Below, one piece after another: positions 21,166 to 34,779 of a stretch of DNA of 64,000 nucleotides. The translations under genes were made by a program, and so were the position numbers. Source of the DNA: Brachyhypopomus gauderio (taxonomy: Eukaryota; Chordata; Actinopteri; Gymnotiformes; Hypopomidae); NCBI RefSeq assembly GCF_052324685.1, contig NC_135225.1:8542915-8606914 (forward strand), written 5' to 3'. A model generated the notes under the pieces. That model was not told the DNA's origin and did no database searches. It saw only the letters and a list, made by a program, of their open reading frames with translations. How positions within the stretch are numbered: position 1 is the first letter of the stretch; every line of letters begins with the position of its first letter.

Positions 21166-21425
21166 GGTTGGTGAAATGATGCAGAACACCTATGGGCAGT
21201 GTTCAGGATCAAGAGCCCTATAAATCACTGCCACCAACTTAGATGGCAGACAAAATATACAATGGATTGTCACAAATTATTAAATCAGTGCTGTCGAATA
21301 TATACCCAAATAATTTCTAGCGGTCTATTTTCAAACAAGTATCATACATCGACCATGCATAACCATAAAATTTGCAGCTGTAAAATGAGATCTGTGCACA
21401 GCAATCCAAAGAGAAGATCAGAATA

Positions 21426-21429
<4 letters not shown>

Positions 21430-21479
<50 letters not shown>

Positions 21480-21494
21480 TGTGTGTGTGTGTGT
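21430..21494. repeat. (GT)n with internal (GCGT)n, 65 bp
   Basis: A TG array interrupted by about five GCGT units, a compound microsatellite. Confidence 0.95.
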
Positions 21495-23326
21495 AATAAA
21501 GCAGCAGGTCAAAATATTTGGTGCAATGAAATCAATTAAGTAGAAATACAAAAAAATGCAGTTGTAATGTTGCATATTTCACCCAGATGGTGCCACCATA
21601 TATACAAATTAAACAAAAACTTCATAAGCTATTATGAGGCTACATGAATTCTCTTCTGTTCTTCAGGCTGTGGTCAGTTATGCAGGTGTCAACATGAACA
21701 GAAGAACATCTGCTGATGCCAATCAGCCTCAGGGTCCTCATGCAAACATAAGAGAGGTCAAAGGGAGGTAAGCACAGTGGAGATCTGAGGCCCCAGCCAG
21801 AACACACTCCTTCAAAATTCATGAACATGCTAATTCCCACAGCCACAAAAACAACAAACTGTATTCAAGCACACACACGCATATGACCAAGCACCACTTT
21901 ACTGCACCCAACTTGCGTTGCTCATCTGCTGTCCCCAGCCACTCTCCGCAAGACAGATGGTGGAAGAGTAAACCTATACCCTGAGGGTGGAGGGGGTGAA
22001 GGTGTGGGGGATGGGTGGAGAAGAGGATTAGTGAAAAACAAATAAACTAAATGAGACGATTCCGACTCACAGGCCTGTGAGAGTGTATGTGGCTTCTTTG
22101 CCCAGTAGCAAGAGGAGATCATTCACACACAAAAAGAGAGGGAAGCAAACCAACAAACGCATACACACCCAGCATGTTGCTAGGGTAGATGGACATGACC
22201 AATAAAACTAGAGATGTTGCTCACTTGCCAAGCCCTATAGCTATTCCCAGAGTTCTCCAAGCTCAGCCATCACGAGTGTGTTTGTTTGCCATGAACGCCG
22301 CTATTTTAGGTGTGGGGCAGTTTTGTAAAGTTTGCATGCAATAACACATACTGGAATAAAGGAGAACGAATCATATACACACACACTTTGCATGTGTGTC
22401 ATTTATTCACTTTCTGCACAGAGATATTGACCTCATGGCTCAGGGTTACGCAGCTGCTGTTTAGAATTTCAAGACTTATCAGTTATCGTAATTATCAGTA
22501 AGGCCAGCCAGATAGAGGGCTGAGACTACACAGAACTGCATGTTTCACAGAGACTCTAAGCATTGAGAGAGTATTGAAAGACCGAGAGACAAAGTGGTAA
22601 TATAGTCTGAGCATGGTTTTTGGAACTGGTCCACTGATCTTTTCAGTAAAAAGCTGTCTAGAGTATGGCACTGTCTTAATATACCATAGTTCAGTTGCAG
22701 TTAATGACCAGTGACATCCCTATGGTTTCCTTCATTTGCTTTATTATAATCTTAGTGTCTGCCAGAGGTCAGGGTTATAGGCTCCAGGCATTAATTTTGG
22801 AATTATTCAGGCATTTTGGAGAGAACAAGTTAACCTTATGTTAGGGTTCTCCAGGCCTGAGATTGTATCCAGTTGGGGCAAAAAAAAAGACAAAAGTAAA
22901 TATTTATCCCAGTGGAGTTTGTGTTTGAGTTTCGATATGCTCAGAGTTCAAAGAGTTATATTAACACTTATTGTCACAATATCTGTGTCAAAATAGTTTT
23001 CTCGTCATTTCTGACTTCAGTTCAGTTGCTTATGGGCTTGAGTATTTGTGAGCGCATGCATATGAGCAAGCAAGAAAGAGGGAGAGATTATTCATCTGGC
23101 AGTGTGAGTGGTTCTTCATCCTGTTTGTACTGGATTGAGCAAGTACAGAATGCTGAGTAAGAGTGGAGAGACAGGAGAGGAAGAGAGCAGTAAGACGAGA
23201 AAAAAACAGGAGAAATAAATTAAATGAAAGACAATAAACACTTAAAACAACATGACCTACATGCATGCAGTACTAACCTCTTACAATAAAGAAGACAGAA
23301 GAACCCTAAGATGCTGATGCTTTGAC

Positions 23327-23330
<4 letters not shown>

Positions 23331-23364
<34 letters not shown>

Positions 23365-23389
23365 CGCACACACGCACGCACGCACGCAC
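23331..23389. repeat. (CA)n with (CGCA)n, about 59 bp
   Basis: Compound microsatellite with CACG variants at its right end, the mirror image of the array at 21.4 kb. Confidence 0.95.
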
Positions 23390-24534
23390 ATTCATACTCA
23401 CACATATTGTGCAGCATCTACTAGCTGGTGAAGAGGGCATCTTTGTTACTCTACTCACAATTTGTGCATATAAGACTTGAGGGAGACCCACTTTCAGCTG
23501 GGAAAATACTGTGTATATTATTACTCATACATAGATTGAATAATCTGTTACCATTCCCTTAAAAGCTATTCCACCACACATTTGAATAAATAAACAAGAA
23601 AACCACAGGTAATACATGACAAAAGTATCTAAATGTATTATAGTATAACGTCTTCAGATTTGCTCATGCTAAAGACATTTGTGTGAATGCACAATCCTGG
23701 CATTTCTATTAACACAAACTTTTAACTTGTAATATTTTCCATGCCCTTCCCATCACCTTCAGAAACTTGAGCATCTACAGTTACTAGCAACATACATCTA
23801 TACTGTGATAAAGCTCACGCTTTATGAACACTGATTCCATCTCCACCACCCTAGTCCCAGCATTTATTCAGTCTTTATTCAAAAGTCATAACATATGTTT
23901 TTGATATCAGTGTCACAATACCTTATGAATAAAAATGAATGTCTCTTATATCAAGCAGGAAATGTATGCAGATACAATTTTGGTCTATTTATGAATTTTA
24001 TTGTGGAATTATGCAGAAATGAAGAAAGTATTCCATACTATTATGCATATTATTGGAAATTCAATCTCTGCACACTAAACACTGTATAGTACATCTACAT
24101 GTATAGTATTAGTACTGCTTTAGCTACAGTAAATGTCTTAATAATGATACACTTAAATACTTACTCTATTATGCAAATAAATATATTATCTTTGCATTTA
24201 TGGTTTATTCCTCAAGGTATGCCAGTAACACACAACAGAATTAATGAAATAATATTTTTCATGATTTTAAATGTTCCAAATTTGCTTAGGACAGTTTTCA
24301 CTTTCCCTCACACACACACAAAAAACACACTTTCAGTTGTATTGTTATCAATAGAGAAGCTAAATCTTCAAATCCTACAGTTTGTGGAAAGAATCCTTCA
24401 TTATATAATTATTCTGTACCATCAGGATCTTCAGATGTACCTCTTACATCACTTCCCTCTATGCCATTGAGTGCCTGCTTCAGAGTATCCCTGATTTACA
24501 AAAACGTCAACTCAGGGCCACGTGGGAATCCACG

Positions 24535-24536
<2 letters not shown>

Positions 24537-24628
<92 letters not shown>
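24537..24628. repeat. (CA)n microsatellite, 92 bp
   Basis: Long pure CA array; all three ORFs through it are dipeptide artefacts. Confidence 0.98.
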
Positions 24629-24631
<3 letters not shown>

Positions 24632-26731
24632 GTCCCTGACCCAGCTGCAGTGCTATACTTACTCTAATTGTATACTGGGAGCAGAAGGGTGGAGGTGGCT
24701 GGTGCACCCGGCTCTTACTGCTTACTGCACAGCCAAAAATGCAGACAGAAGAAGAAATGGAGGAATGAAAGCTTGCACACAAATCACAGACTCTATGAGT
24801 TTTGGATGTTTTGGATGAACCTTATTTTTGCATTTTCAATGGTTTGTATTCAGCCAGAAGCGGATCCTAGTGGCGGATCCTAACAAAATAGGAGCTCAAG
24901 AACTGGTGGCAAATTACTTCAAAACCAAAATCAGCATCACCATCCACCTCAGTAACGCTGGTCCCCATGTGCTGATTAAACCAGGGACTCTGTACTTTTA
25001 CATTTGTTCTGCTTCCCTTGGTTTAACCTTGACTGCTTTTACTGAGTTTTTCCTATAGAAGAAAAACAGTCATTAGATTTTACTTCAAAATTGCACAATC
25101 TATGTGTGATTTAGACAGGACAGATTACAGGTCAATCTTCTTCATAATGAAAACATACCTGAGGGGGTTAGAATTCTTGCTGCAGTTCAGTGTTAGGATC
25201 AGAGCAAATAGCTCTAAGCCAGATAGATTGAGCGATGATGTTGTCTAGATGTTGTCTGGAACATCACATATAACTGCCAAGTGAAACATTTCTTTGAGCA
25301 ATTTCTTCATCTGTTAGAAGGTAATTAGAAGATTATTAGAAGGTTATTCTAATCATTATTATGTTGTCAATACAAAGAAAACTTCTAAAAACATTTCCTG
25401 TAAGGTAAGAAAATTATTTTATTGCCGGTTTTCCTGCTTGCTCATCTAAAATGTTGAAGACATTGTTTTGGCTCAGGATGTGCTCAGGGGTGGAGCAAGA
25501 CAAAGGGGCGGAGCAAAGGCAGAGAGGGTGGGGTAAGCTATAGAACTTAAGCTAAAAGCACATTTTGCTGGTATCAGATTGAACTGATTGTACATATGTG
25601 CGTGTGTGTGTGTGTGGGGGGGCGCATGCATATTTTATGCCAGCAGCGTTAACCACACATATACACACACCCTTAATATTTTTGACACATCATAGGCAGG
25701 TCTGAACCCATTCAAACTTTCATATAATTGAGCTGCCTATAACAAAGTCTAAATTCATGTCTCACTGAGGCAGTGTGTGTGTATGTGTGTGTGTGTGTGT
25801 GTGTATGTGTGTGTGTGTGTGTGTGTGTCTGTGTCTGTGTGTGCGAACACGTTCATATTGCATGTATTGAGAAAAGCAGGTTGGATTCTTCTAAAAGACT
25901 GAACATGTCGAAGCATGTAACAAGCAACACAGGTTACTCCACAATTTGGCAATCTTTTCTCCCCTTTCTTCAAGCAGCTTGAGTCATTTGTTAAGTTGTT
26001 ACACATATTTTCTTAAGTCACTACATTATAGCGTTTCGGCTCTTTTACTGCCCCTTGTTAGAGGTAACATTGCAACAGTTCTTTTCTTGGAGGCTGCTTC
26101 ATAACTTGTAGTTCCTTGGCTGTTATGTATCCTAACGTCCGAGTGCCAATGAATGAAAAAAAAATGCCATAGACTGATGTAAGTAGGTCCAGCTGTGGTT
26201 GTATAACATACCTTTACATAATATTCATCTAATAAACACAATAGGTAGAATGCAACTTGCCAATCTGCATGAAACTACAACGCCTTCATACAAAGACTGC
26301 TGGACCTAACGTTAGACACTGGGAGAGCTGGTTCAGTACTGTGGTCCCGTGGAGTGCAGGTGAGTACAGGTAGGTGAGGTAAACTGGGGGAAGAGGAGGT
26401 GGTATTGCATGTAATAAAATAGGCAGAGTTAGGAAGAGTTAAACTCACTACGTCTCTCACTAAGACACATGGCTTATTGTTGTCTTCTGCAGTACTGGAA
26501 AGTTTGAGAATTTGGAGCTTTTTCTGTCTCTTAAAACCGTACATTATCACCACACCCTATCCCATTTCCTGTGTATGCCTCAAGAGACATCTAAACACAG
26601 ACACACGTACACAACGGCACACACACACGTGCAGACTGCTGTTTTATTTTATTAAAAGAAAAAATTTGTGGTGATCAAGCATCTGACATCTGTGGTAATA
26701 TAATTTATTGCAGAATGCATTAATGAGACAA

Positions 26732-26735
26732 CCCC

Positions 26736-26766
<31 letters not shown>

Positions 26767-26772
26767 ACACAC
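26732..26772. repeat. poly(C) joined to (CA)n
   Basis: About 21 C followed directly by about 20 bp of CA repeat. Confidence 0.92.
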
Positions 26773-28822
26773 TGATAGGAGTATCAGTGCTTTACTCTCA
26801 TCTGTATTAAAACAGGACTTTCAGAGGTTTTAAGGAGTGGGTGTATACTGTGCATGTTTGTGTGTGTCTGTGTGTGTGTATAAAGTTGAAATTGTGTAGA
26901 TCACTGTAGTCTCTGTGGGTTCTTTCTGGGCCTGAATTTCTATCATAATTTCTACCCAAAAAGAGGAACATCTGGTTCCGTTTATAGCAACTCTGCCTGT
27001 CTCTCTGCCTGTACCAGTGTGAGTGAAATATGCCTCTCCTTCTGAGAACAAGAGAGGGAGCATGAAAGGAAGAAACAAAAAAGAGAGAAAGAGAGTGAGG
27101 GAAGGGTCTTGGGTGGAGTGGAGTTACTTTTTCATTGTTTATGAAACATCTTTCAGCCCCACTTAAGTTAGCCCCATTGATCGCCTGTTTGGTCAGGGCT
27201 TCCTAAGACCACTACACACCCTATTCTTTAAAGGAGCTCATTATGTGGTTAAGGATATAGGAAGTGCAGGGCAAATTCATTAATAAAAGTTCACATAATA
27301 AAAGTTCACATTTTATAATACCACCCCACAAATGGAAAACATGCATGCATTCCTGCCAAAAGAGAGAGCGATGAAAGAGATGATGAAAGATGGGAGAAAT
27401 AACAGCTAATGAGAATGGGATGAGGTAAACAAGGAGAAAAGGAGACAGGAAGTGTAGAGATGTCCTGTGTCTTTCTGGGCAGAGCTTCTGTTACAGCTCA
27501 TGGACAGGTCACTTCCTGTGAAATCAGCGTTGCCTTAGTGATAATAAGGAAACAAACCACTTTGTTTATCTACCCCTGTCAGATACTGTAGTGGTTTTTG
27601 GATAGCGGAGTTGGGGGGTCCAGGACCATAACTGCATAGCACTAAGAATTTGACTGCACTCCTAACACAGCGTTATGGACACAGAATGAATCCATTGAAC
27701 TCAGAGAATAGTTCTGCCATTGTTAACATTGTTTGTGAAAGGGTGGGCTGTTTTGGTCCACTTCCAAGTCTAAGGCACAAAAGCTTTTTTTTTCGTTTGA
27801 CAGAAAAAAAAAGACAATATTGCATTATTTTCTGGTGCTTCCCAGAGCTTTCTCCTCACTCCCCGCTGCACAAAGAAGAGGTGTGTGTGAGAGAGTGAGA
27901 GAGGGAGAGAGAGAGAGAGATAGAGAAAGCAGCAATAAAGGAGAGAGCAGCATAAAGCAGTGTTGTACTGGGATAAACATGTATGTGCGAGGTATATCTC
28001 CCACTCCTAAGAGGGTTTCAGTACAGGCCAAGCTATAGACACAAGCGCATCTGTGACATGACCTACTCGTCATCCCTGTGAGCTCAGTATAAAGTACAGT
28101 GTCATACTGTACAATCTACTGGTGCATTATAGTAAACCTAAAATAATGATAATACTGGGAATGATTTATTATTTACATTGAAACTAATGTGGAAAGACTG
28201 AATTTATGAGAGTGAATAGTGCAAGTCTGGATCCACCTGCTGTTCCTTAGGATTTTAGAGATTAATTAAATGTGGTAGATGCCTAATGTTGGGATATCCA
28301 CTTCAACAATTGTTACTTGTTGTATCAGGGGACCTGATTCATACAGTTTGACCAATAAAAATGTGATACAAAGTACAAAGCAGACGAGAGGAAACAAAAA
28401 CGTCAACATCTTTTCAATCATCTTCAGATATTATTGTAATTTGTGATGAGCTTTTAGTTAGCTATGAGCTGAACAAGTAGCCAAACAAGTTCACCCTTTC
28501 TCATGATGACTCATTCTTTAAAAATCATGGAAGTCCTGCCCTGTGGCTGTGTAGCTACCGTTACAAGCTCTGCATGATGCGATTAGTATGCAACACAAAT
28601 TAACTGGATGTTTTGGAAGCTGGTTAATTTTTCCCTACACAGGTGGGTTCACTTGTTATTTTTAGCCAACATACTTTTGTATTCATGATAGTGAAGAAGC
28701 AGATCTCATTGAAAAAATATCTTGGTCAATGGCCAGGTCTCAATGGCCACAGGAATATGAATGGAGTTTCCATTTGGTAAGATAGGACGAAAGGGGCTAA
28801 AGACAATTCCAGTGGATAAAGA

Positions 28823-29062
28823 TTATACACAAACACTATATACAGAACAAACAAACACATCAGCTAATGCCATAGACAGACACATCACCTGAAGACTATA
28901 TGAAAAACACCAAAGTGACTCAAGATTATGTACACTCTCTGCCTCTCCCTGTTGCCTCACATAACCTACTAGGGCTTTTCTCTCTTCCACTGAGGCTGGC
29001 TCTGGTTGGAATGTATACTGCCATTTGGTCACGTTCTGGTAATGACCCATCGTCTCCTGCAC
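28823..29062 (-). other. unrecognised open frame, possible exon
   Basis: A frame of about 79 residues contains a charged stretch that looks protein-like (WQYTFQPEPASVEERKALVG). It is preceded by a plausible acceptor, GTGTGCAG, and includes a plausible donor, CTTCAG then GTGATG. The last 20 or so residues are hydrophobic and look non-coding. I do not recognise a family and there are no neighbouring exons, so it may be chance or a relic. Confidence 0.2.
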
Positions 29063-29177
29063 ACTAACAGCTCAGATCAAGAAGATTATGACAGTGGTTC
29101 CATAATAACCTGCTCCCTTATCATTACAGAAACAAATGTATATTATGCCTAAGAAATATTATCAAGATAACTGATAA

Positions 29178-29180
<3 letters not shown>

Positions 29181-29242
<62 letters not shown>

Positions 29243-29252
29243 TGTGTGTGTG
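29181..29252. repeat. (TG)n microsatellite, 72 bp
   Basis: Near-pure TG array with one TTTG interruption. Confidence 0.97.
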
Positions 29253-31017
29253 ATGGATTCCCAAGTGGCCCTGAGTTAAAGTATTTAAGGCTATACGAGG
29301 TGAAAGGCCATGGTTAGATGAACGAGAGCCAGACAAAACCACATTCCATTAGGAACGTTGTGACTCCAAAATTTTACAGATGCAGACACACAGGCACACA
29401 CAAATAAAGAGGGAAAGGGACAGGCACTGTACCTGCAGTGTTCAAACTAGGAGAGCAGAGGACTCCAGTGATAGGAAAACAGCAGGATGGGGGGAGGGTG
29501 GGAGAGAGGACAGCTGGAGGACACTGGCAGGATGAGAGGACAGGGAACGGACAGAGCCCAGACCGGAATGAGCACAGCAGGCTTGAGTATCAAGGTTCAG
29601 ATTATCTAACATTCCCAAAGAGTACTACTGACACCAAATTACAGTCCTATTTAACACTGCCATAATATTTTTAATTGATAAAACATTCACATCTCCAAAA
29701 AAAAGTTACTGCTCAAAATGTTTGCATTGCTAACTCTGGTCAAATGAGTATCTAGACAACTCATAAAAGGAAAAAGAGATAAGAAAGAAATAGATAATAG
29801 ACAAAAGAATGAATGTCTGTTTCCTGACAGTGTCTGTGTCCTGAATTAATGTCCTTAATGAATGTCTGTGTCCTGACAGTATCCTGAAAGTGCGTCTCTC
29901 TCATAGTCGCATCACAGCACCAGTTCTGCCCAAAGGGCTTTCTGTTTTTAGAAATCAGAGACCTTCAAAAAATTCTATATACTTTTCTAAGTAGATCTCT
30001 GCCAGTAGCATCCTCTAAATGACCAGTCAACACCTCCCAGGAGGAATCCTGCAGACGGCCATCGCCGTGTGTAATTACTGTCTCTCTCAGCGACACTGTA
30101 CTGCAATTAAGGGAGTAATCACAGAGTGAGCACATACTGAAATAAAGCCCAAACATTCTACACACTGAAATAAAGCCCACACGTTCTACACACTGGGATA
30201 ACCCCAAGTACAGTAGATGGAGGTTTCTTGTAAGGACTTTAATAACTCCTCTGGAAAAAAAGACAGAACAGCTAGAAAGCATTGAAAAAATATGCATCTT
30301 TATTTCATTTTCTTTCTTCCTTCACATATCCACATACACAACCTGTCAGTTTGAATCTTGCATGCCGTTTGGTGATGCAACTGAGAACGAGCACAGAGCA
30401 CTCAGCATGTCATACAGAAAGAAAGAGAGAGTGACTCGGCCAGAGGCCACCTCGCCTTTGTCCCGATGTTATGTAATAACTTACATTGATTCATTTATCA
30501 GTTCCATGTTATTGTGAATCAAACATAGACATGTGTGAACCACACAGGCGAGTGCTCACGTACTTTCATTCCCTCATCCGTTCCCCCTGGCTGCTCTCTG
30601 GTCTAGTAACCACCCCAGCACAGTTTCCAACCCTTCATCATCATATATATACACCCCTGTTGGGTATTAGAGACTAGAAATGTCTCATACCACCGGGCCT
30701 CATGTTCGGTCAAATCTCCCATTAAGTATTGCTTGTTTTTTAGCCATAATACTCTGAGTGTTTAATATTCCCTGTGTGTTCTGGTCTCTGCTTGTTTAAT
30801 TTATTTTTCCTGCCTGTTGTACGCTGGTAGCATGCAATTAGACCCTGTATAATGTTTTCTGGGTCAATTGAACTTGTAAGCTCATTCTCTGACTCTGGAC
30901 ACTTTTCTGATGCAAACCTCCCCGAATCTTGCAGACTTATCATGTATCTTTATCAGTTACCCATTGGCCATGAAGCCAAAGGAAAGGCCAAGACAGTGGA
31001 ACACTTATATATACTTC

Positions 31018-31380
31018 AAAGTGGGCCACACCCCTGAAAGTAGTGGAGAATGACCGAGCTAAGATCCTGTGGGACTTTCAGATAGACTGGCATAAAAGCC
31101 AACCAGGCGGACATAACAGTGATAGGCAAGCAGCAGAAGAGGGCCGTAATGAGAGATGTAGCAATCCCACCAATGGCAACAACAGAAACAAGGAGCACAG
31201 AAAGCTCAAGAAGTATCATGGGCTGAGAGAAGATCTAGAAAAGATGTGGGAGGTGAAGGCAACAGTGGCACCCCCAAGCTGGGAGAATGGCTTCAGCAGA
31301 TCATGGGGCGTAACATCAGAGATCTCTGTCCAGAAGAGTGCAGTCCTGGGAACACAGCACAGTGCAGTAATACTAGTGTG
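31018..31380 (+). pseudogene. decayed LINE reverse-transcriptase C-terminal fragment
   Basis: Frame pieces VVENDRAKILWDFQI, RNKEHRKLKKYHGLREDLEK, then in another frame TPKLGEWLQQIMG, then SEISVQKSAVLGT, follow the order of the C-terminal end of fish LINE polyproteins (restriction-like-endonuclease type). At least two frame changes and a degraded centre show that it is dead. No upstream reverse-transcriptase core is present, as expected for a 5'-truncated insertion. Confidence 0.7.
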
Positions 31381-31719
31381 CAACCCACAACTCCCCAACT
31401 AAACCTTGAATGTGAACTTCAACTTTGGGGCACACATCTACACTGCAAAGTGCTGCTATGAGGGAGTCCACACTCACGGAGATCACAGGGAGAAATATTC
31501 GGCGTATCACATGCTTCTTTGGCTTTGCTCAAGGCCGGTGTTTCAGGAGAGCCTCCACAAGACGTGTGGTATATGGCTGTGTGTACACAGTGAACACATT
31601 GCCTCTGGGAACAGCCATCGGCAGACCGCTCACTGAAGGTCATACAGAGGTCTGTTTTCACCATAGCATCCCCTGATGCATTTGCCATCATTCGGAGAGG
31701 AATTTCTGACATAGTATAT

Positions 31720-32333
31720 CATACTCTACATGAATCCATTGGTTCATACATTTAGATAAATATTTTAAAACAATCTCACAATAAATACCACCCTCCAAAA
31801 AGCTTGCTGCTGTTAGTTCAACTGAAATAGATAGAAATAGACAACAGTTCAAAACATTCAATAATTTGGTGTCAATTTCAATACATTAATAATGCATAAA
31901 AATAATGAACAGATGAGAGTATTTCTCATATTCTCATTTTTCTGATTTTGGAATGAAATAGTGAAATTTTGCCTGATCCAAACCCATGTGGTTTCTTCTC
32001 AGCATATGTAGCACAAAAATGAGGGATTGTGGGGTTGCTTGCATACTTTATGTTACTACTATTTAGAAAACATTACTCTGTTAATTCTCTGCTGTGTTTT
32101 TTCTGCTTGTTCATGGCTCCCGAGTGTCTGTCAGAGACATCTATCTGTTACCTACTTCAGACAGTTATGTCTTTGCAATCCAATAGGTAACCTAAGTGTG
32201 AAGTGTTTTGCAGTGTGAAAGTCAGTACTTATGTCAGTACTGCATCGAAAGACTTTGTGTTAATGTAACAGGTGTCAACCTACCACCACAGTGAGACATT
32301 CTGACTGTGAGCAGTTAACAGTTTTCTACATTC

Positions 32334-32372
<39 letters not shown>

Positions 32373-33191
32373 ATGGGTGTGTGTGTGTAAAAACCTTTCC
32401 ATATGTGCGCTCCAGTTTAGAAAATTCATCTCTCCCTGAACTGCAGAAACAAAATTATGTATCTATGGAGATACAGGGAGGCCTGGATCTGTCTTATCCT
32501 CCAAAAGCTGAGAGTGAAATTGTATAGGCATGGCTGGTGAGGACATGCAAAAATAGGTTCATTTAAAGGCAATATCAGTCTCACTCTGTGGTTTCTGCAA
32601 TCACACCAAACTGAAACAACACCTCATTAATTGTAATACAATCACAACATTCACACTGCAGTGCAACACCTCAGTCATCACCATCCGTAAGAAGCAATTG
32701 CTCTGTTTGGATTGAGTAAGCATGTGTGTGACTGCATCCATCATAAGCTATTGGAGATCTCTATTGCTTTCACTTCCTGTCAAGTCATATTATAACCATC
32801 CCTAATGACTCGTCAATATTGCTAAACCATCAACATACATATTCTTGTACAAATGCATGTACACACATGCACGCACACAAACAAAACAATTAATAATCAT
32901 AATTTAAACATTTGTCTTATTCATCATCATTTAAACATACTCATGTTGTAAAACTCATGTGATGAAGAGGAGTGTCCAGCAACCTGTACTTTCATTTGTA
33001 GAACACTACAAGACTATTTTGACATTTCATTTTGAGATTTCATCCAATTCAGAAGAATATGAACTACGAATACGTGTTTATGTATGTCTCATTCGTGGTT
33101 TCTCACCTGAATTAGATTTATTATTATATGTGCAAAACGTTTGGGAAACCTCCTTTGGAGTTGAATGAGTCACCTAGACTCAAGATTCAAT

Positions 33192-33233
<42 letters not shown>

Positions 33234-33825
33234 GTGTGTGTGTCTGACACGACTACGGAAAAACTTGCAAATCAGTGTTAGAATACATCTAAAGGACACT
33301 ACTGCCCTCTGATGTAATAACATTACATCACAGAATTTATAATGACTAAAACTGAACTAAACTAAATAACTAAATATGTGCATAGCTTTTAAACTTTAAA
33401 ACTTGCTTAACCCATTTATGGAACATTTCTCTGCCTTTTTGATACATATGACATAGTAAAAATTTTATACATGAAGTATATAAAACATATATGAAGTAAT
33501 GTTACAATAGAAGTAGTTTTCAGTATTCAGGAGATGGCTTCCCTAATCATATCTGGTAGTACAGACAGGTGGTAAATATTTTGTAACAGGAGCCATTAGT
33601 CAAAGTTGATGCCCTAGCAGCAACTATTGAATTGAACAATGTTAATTCCTTAATTCCCTTAATTTGCTTCCTTGTTTTACATATACTTGTGAAACAAATA
33701 TTATCACTCAATATCTAGAAATAAGACATATTTCCCAAAATTATGATTTTATATGTCCCAATTGCAACTTGAAAGCTTTGTACCTTGCCGCTTTTAAATA
33801 CTGTGATTTCTGTGCAAATGAACTC
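31720..33825. other. intergenic, no gene supported
   Basis: AT-rich, with TG arrays at 32335-32388 and 33194-33244. Nothing coding is recognisable. Confidence 0.6.
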
Positions 33826-33842
33826 TGGTGCCATCTAGTGAC
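33826..33842 (-). promoter_or_regulatory. CTCF-like motif upstream of IRG cluster
   Basis: The minus strand reads GTCACTAGATGGCACCA, which fits the CTCF core CCASYAGRKGGCRSY except at the first base. It is about 200 bp before the first IRG remnant. A motif match alone is weak evidence for binding. Confidence 0.3.
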
Positions 33843-34046
33843 TAAATAACGTTACAAATAAAAGTGAGCACTTCGTTTACAAACTGCAGTGCCTCACAAT
33901 CAATCAAACCGACTATCAATCAAGAGTTTCAAAATGTTTAAGGAAACAAATGGAAAAACAAGATTCTCAACGTGCTTTACTCTAAATGAACGCCTGAAAT
34001 TAGTTTCACTTTCCATTAGTAATTCAAATTTTCCTGATGGACATAT

Positions 34047-34135
34047 TATCAGCAGTCATTCTCCATGGATGTTGACTCCTCAACCATTCTAGACATATCA
34101 TTTGAGGTACATTGTTTGGGATTATATGTATTATA
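34047..34135 (+). pseudogene. IRG remnant 1: end of exon 1 and start of intron
   Basis: The block matches 36625-36715 of the intact IRG gene next door: TATCAGCA.., GGATGTTGACTC, GACATATCATT, then GAGGTACA and TTTGGGATTATATGTAT. The matched stretch crosses the exon 1 donor into the intron, so it is a genomic (not retrotransposed) duplicate. The rest of the copy is lost; weaker similarity may extend to about 34000. Confidence 0.7.
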
Positions 34136-34169
34136 TTTTGCTCTTGCAAACATACATGCAATGTTCATA

Positions 34170-34290
34170 CATACATTATTGGCTCCGCCTTTTCACAACA
34201 TTGCCGGAAGACAAAATCGCATGTAGAGAAAAACTGGACACCTTTACAGTTTCTTTCTCACTCTCGGTTATCCTGTGATTCTGACTCGAG
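34170..34290 (+). promoter_or_regulatory. candidate promoter and non-coding exon of IRG gene 1
   Basis: An inverted CCAAT box and GC-box-like run (ATTGGCTCCGCC, 34178-34189) is followed by an ISRE-like motif AGTTTCTTTCTC (34248-34259; complement GAGAAAGAAACT, one mismatch to GAAANNGAAACT), and then a strong donor, CTCGAG then GTGAGT, at 34291. IRG genes are classically interferon-induced, so this arrangement fits. An acceptor, GGGCTCTAG (35747), lies 10 nt before the coding ATG. Confidence 0.45.
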
Positions 34291-34779
34291 GTGAGTTAAT
34301 CTCAAAAGCGATCTGAAAAGCATAACGTTTATGTTTGTTTTTAGCCTTTTCCACTCTAATACTTTATGTGCTCAGAAAGATTGGCCAACTTAGTAGCCAG
34401 TACTGCAGGTTCTGTATAAAGTGGGATGTTTTATGTACGTTAAAGCTTATAGAAAAATGAAATATAAAAATGTTTGATTACGTTTACTACCCACTTTATT
34501 AAAACATCCTAAACAGCACATTCATTCGCTGGCTACTTAACTCGCTGGGTGTTTATTGTGATAATATCGGGATGATTATCATGTCGCACATGAAAATCGC
34601 AAATCATGAAATATTTCTTTTGACGTGAATTTAAATCTGTGTCAAACTACACTGCAGCCTTCTGGCAGTGAAGGTTCATGATCAAAACCCCTTGCAGCGT
34701 GATCGTTACTGCAACGTATATCTTTAACAACCAATAGGGAGCAGTCTGGGCTTATGCCCAAACCAACGCTTATGGCTTA

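Larger units (their letters stand above)
20641..24536. other. intergenic, no gene supported
   Basis: AT-rich sequence with several TG/CA arrays (21099-21163; 21430-21494 with GCGT variants; 23331-23389). No conserved exon is recognisable on either strand. Confidence 0.6.
24630..31017. other. intergenic, no gene supported
   Basis: Contains TG arrays at 25773-25842 and 29181-29252, a C homopolymer joined to CA at 26732-26772 and GA-rich low-complexity DNA at 27880-27925. One minus-strand frame at 28823-29062 is described separately. Confidence 0.6.

Noticed and set aside
31419-31712. 97-residue minus-strand ORF
   Set aside because: No recognisable domain; it lies just beside the LINE fragment and is probably repeat-derived.
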